Under the pieces are notes generated by a model. The model did no database searches. It was not told where the DNA came from and was given only the letters and a program-made list of their open reading frames with translations. Below, piece after piece: positions 31,679 to 32,465 of a DNA stretch of 32,465 nt. The stretch is from positions 1 through 32,465 of the forward strand of contig CAYVKM010000040.1 of assembly GCA_964452045.1 (NCBI GenBank), written 5' to 3'. Each line of letters begins with the position of its first letter. Positions within the stretch are counted from its first letter, which is position 1. The stretch is from CAYVKM01 sp964452045 (GTDB lineage: Bacteria; Calditrichota; Calditrichia; RBG-13-44-9). Made by a program: the position numbers and the translations under genes.

Positions 31679-32465
31679 ATGAAGAGAAAAGATAATTTCA
31701 AGTTAATCATAACCCTGGGTCCGACAAGCCGGAATAAGGATTTTCTCCACTTTTGCAGGAAGAATAATCTGGTCAATTTTCGCTTGAACTGTTCGCATCT
31801 CTCCCCTTCGGATGTGGATAAGTCAGTTGATTTCGTCAGAGAGATATTCGGTCGCCAAAACACTAATTTTTATTTGGATCTGAAAGGGCATAAGCATAGG
31901 ATTGGTAAACTTGCAAAACCATTAAATTTAGAATCCGGACAACAAATCCGGATTCTCGTTCACCGACAATCCGGGAGGGATGTGATTTCTCTTCCATCTG
32001 CTGAAATATTTGATTTAATTGAACCTGGCGACCTACTCCTTCTGATGGACGGGAGCATCAGTCTCAAAATTATTACAAAGAACAATAATCAGGTCATTGG
32101 TAAGGTAATACAAGGAGGTATTTTACGCAGCCAGGCGGGTATCATCGTTCAAGACAAAGTTCTTCCGGAACAGGCGATCTTAAAGCTGGAAAGTGAATAT
32201 CTAAATTTAGCGAAAAGGAAAAACATAGGACATATTGCTTTGTCTTATGTTTCCAAACCCCAAGATATTGAATCTGTTCGAAAATATTGTCAGCAAATTG
32301 ACTACTCACCAGTGCTCACCGCTAAAATCGAACAACCGGATGCACTAAAAAATCTTAAGGGTATTTTAAAAGTTACCGATGAAATCTGGTATTGTCGTGG
32401 TGACCTGGGAACTTTCGTCCCTTTTGACCAACTAGCCATCTGGCAGGAAAAAGTGATTAAACAAG
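31679..32465 (+). CDS. Divergent pyruvate kinase, partial (N-terminal 262 residues)
   Basis: The frame is open from the ATG at 31679 to the window edge; the C-terminus lies outside. Pyruvate-kinase landmarks in order: LIITLGPTSRN (9-19), FRLNCSH (34-40, keeping Arg, Asn and Ser of the active site; usually R-x-NFSH), YLDLKGHKHRIG (65-76; usually D-x-KGPEIRTG), a B domain (about 78-165), IALSYVSKPQDIE (186-198), TAKIEQPDALKN (catalytic Lys216, Glu218) and YCRGDLG (Asp242; usually ARGDLGVE). The core catalytic residues are present but flanking motifs are unusually altered (Pro to His, Glu to Phe after RGDLG). It should convert phosphoenolpyruvate and ADP to pyruvate and ATP, or be a specialised paralogue. 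No clear Shine-Dalgarno. Confidence 0.8.
   Translation, partial: MKRKDNFKLIITLGPTSRNKDFLHFCRKNNLVNFRLNCSHLSPSDVDKSVDFVREIFGRQNTNFYLDLKGHKHRIGKLAKPLNLESGQQIRILVHRQSGRDVISLPSAEIFDLIEPGDLLLLMDGSISLKIITKNNNQVIGKVIQGGILRSQAGIIVQDKVLPEQAILKLESEYLNLAKRKNIGHIALSYVSKPQDIESVRKYCQQIDYSPVLTAKIEQPDALKNLKGILKVTDEIWYCRGDLGTFVPFDQLAIWQEKVIKQ

Noticed and set aside
31654..31863. A 69-residue minus-strand open frame at the right end
   Set aside because: It is antisense to the pyruvate-kinase-like gene and has no recognisable features.
1..32465. CRISPR arrays, insertion sequences, integrases, attachment sites, tRNA or rRNA genes
   Set aside because: No regularly spaced repeats, transposase or integrase motifs, or cloverleaf sequences were seen in intergenic DNA; the window reads as stable chromosomal sequence.

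Overview
This window comes from a diderm bacterium, most likely of the FCB superphylum (Calditrichota, KSB1, Ignavibacteria or Marinimicrobia-like lineages rather than core Bacteroidetes). The evidence is a SusC-style TonB receptor with a carboxypeptidase-regulatory-like domain, a secreted protein ending in a type IX secretion (T9SS) sorting domain with the YQNYPNPFNP signature, Omp85 and SprA-like outer-membrane proteins, LPS-type GT9 glycosyltransferases, and an MglA/roadblock signalling operon. Taxonomy is inferred from gene content only. I see no mobile elements, CRISPR arrays, tRNAs or rRNAs.

Layout. (1) 1-2801, minus strand: a GH133 glycogen-debranching-like protein that runs off the left edge and lacks expected catalytic motifs, preceded by an 18-bp palindrome; then an M20D amidohydrolase. 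(2) 3058-3705, plus: a GTG-started lipoprotein with six short beta-solenoid repeats. (3) 9091-3713, minus: an envelope pair, a 1183-residue SprA-like outer-membrane protein followed 18 nt later by an Omp85 barrel. (4) 16134-9256, minus: a cobalamin-uptake operon. An adenosylcobalamin-type riboswitch and intrinsic terminator precede a TonB receptor (BtuB-like), a beta-propeller with a T9SS tail (a possible counterpart of BtuG), a DUF1289 protein, and BtuF, BtuD and BtuC. (5) 16280-21039, plus: rfbC, a dihydroorotate-dehydrogenase-like flavoprotein lacking the usual catalytic Cys, and a 2-oxoacid:ferredoxin oxidoreductase operon (ferredoxin, alpha, fused beta-gamma). (6) 21121-22778: a tiny membrane protein whose Shine-Dalgarno lies beside a strong AU hairpin, and pepT. 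(7) 28233-22882, minus: an eight-gene signalling operon: PAS histidine kinase, single-domain response regulator, PATAN(DUF4388)-roadblock protein, roadblock protein, winged-helix protein, HAMP membrane sensor, roadblock protein and MglA-type GTPase. (8) 31561-28376, minus: two overlapping GT9 glycosyltransferases and the MeaB GTPase. (9) 31679 to the right edge, plus: the N-terminal part of a divergent pyruvate kinase.

How they fit together. Segment 4 is a complete outer-to-inner membrane vitamin B12 import route under B12 feedback control. MeaB at 28376 belongs to the GTPase family that protects B12-dependent acyl-CoA mutases, although no mutase is in the window. Segment 7 looks like a self-contained polarity, motility or surface-organisation switch joining two-component signalling to a Ras-like GTPase. 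It and the T9SS-tailed B12-operon propeller are the best candidates for undescribed biology here. Several genes use GTG starts or lack a clear Shine-Dalgarno; where one exists I used it to choose the start.
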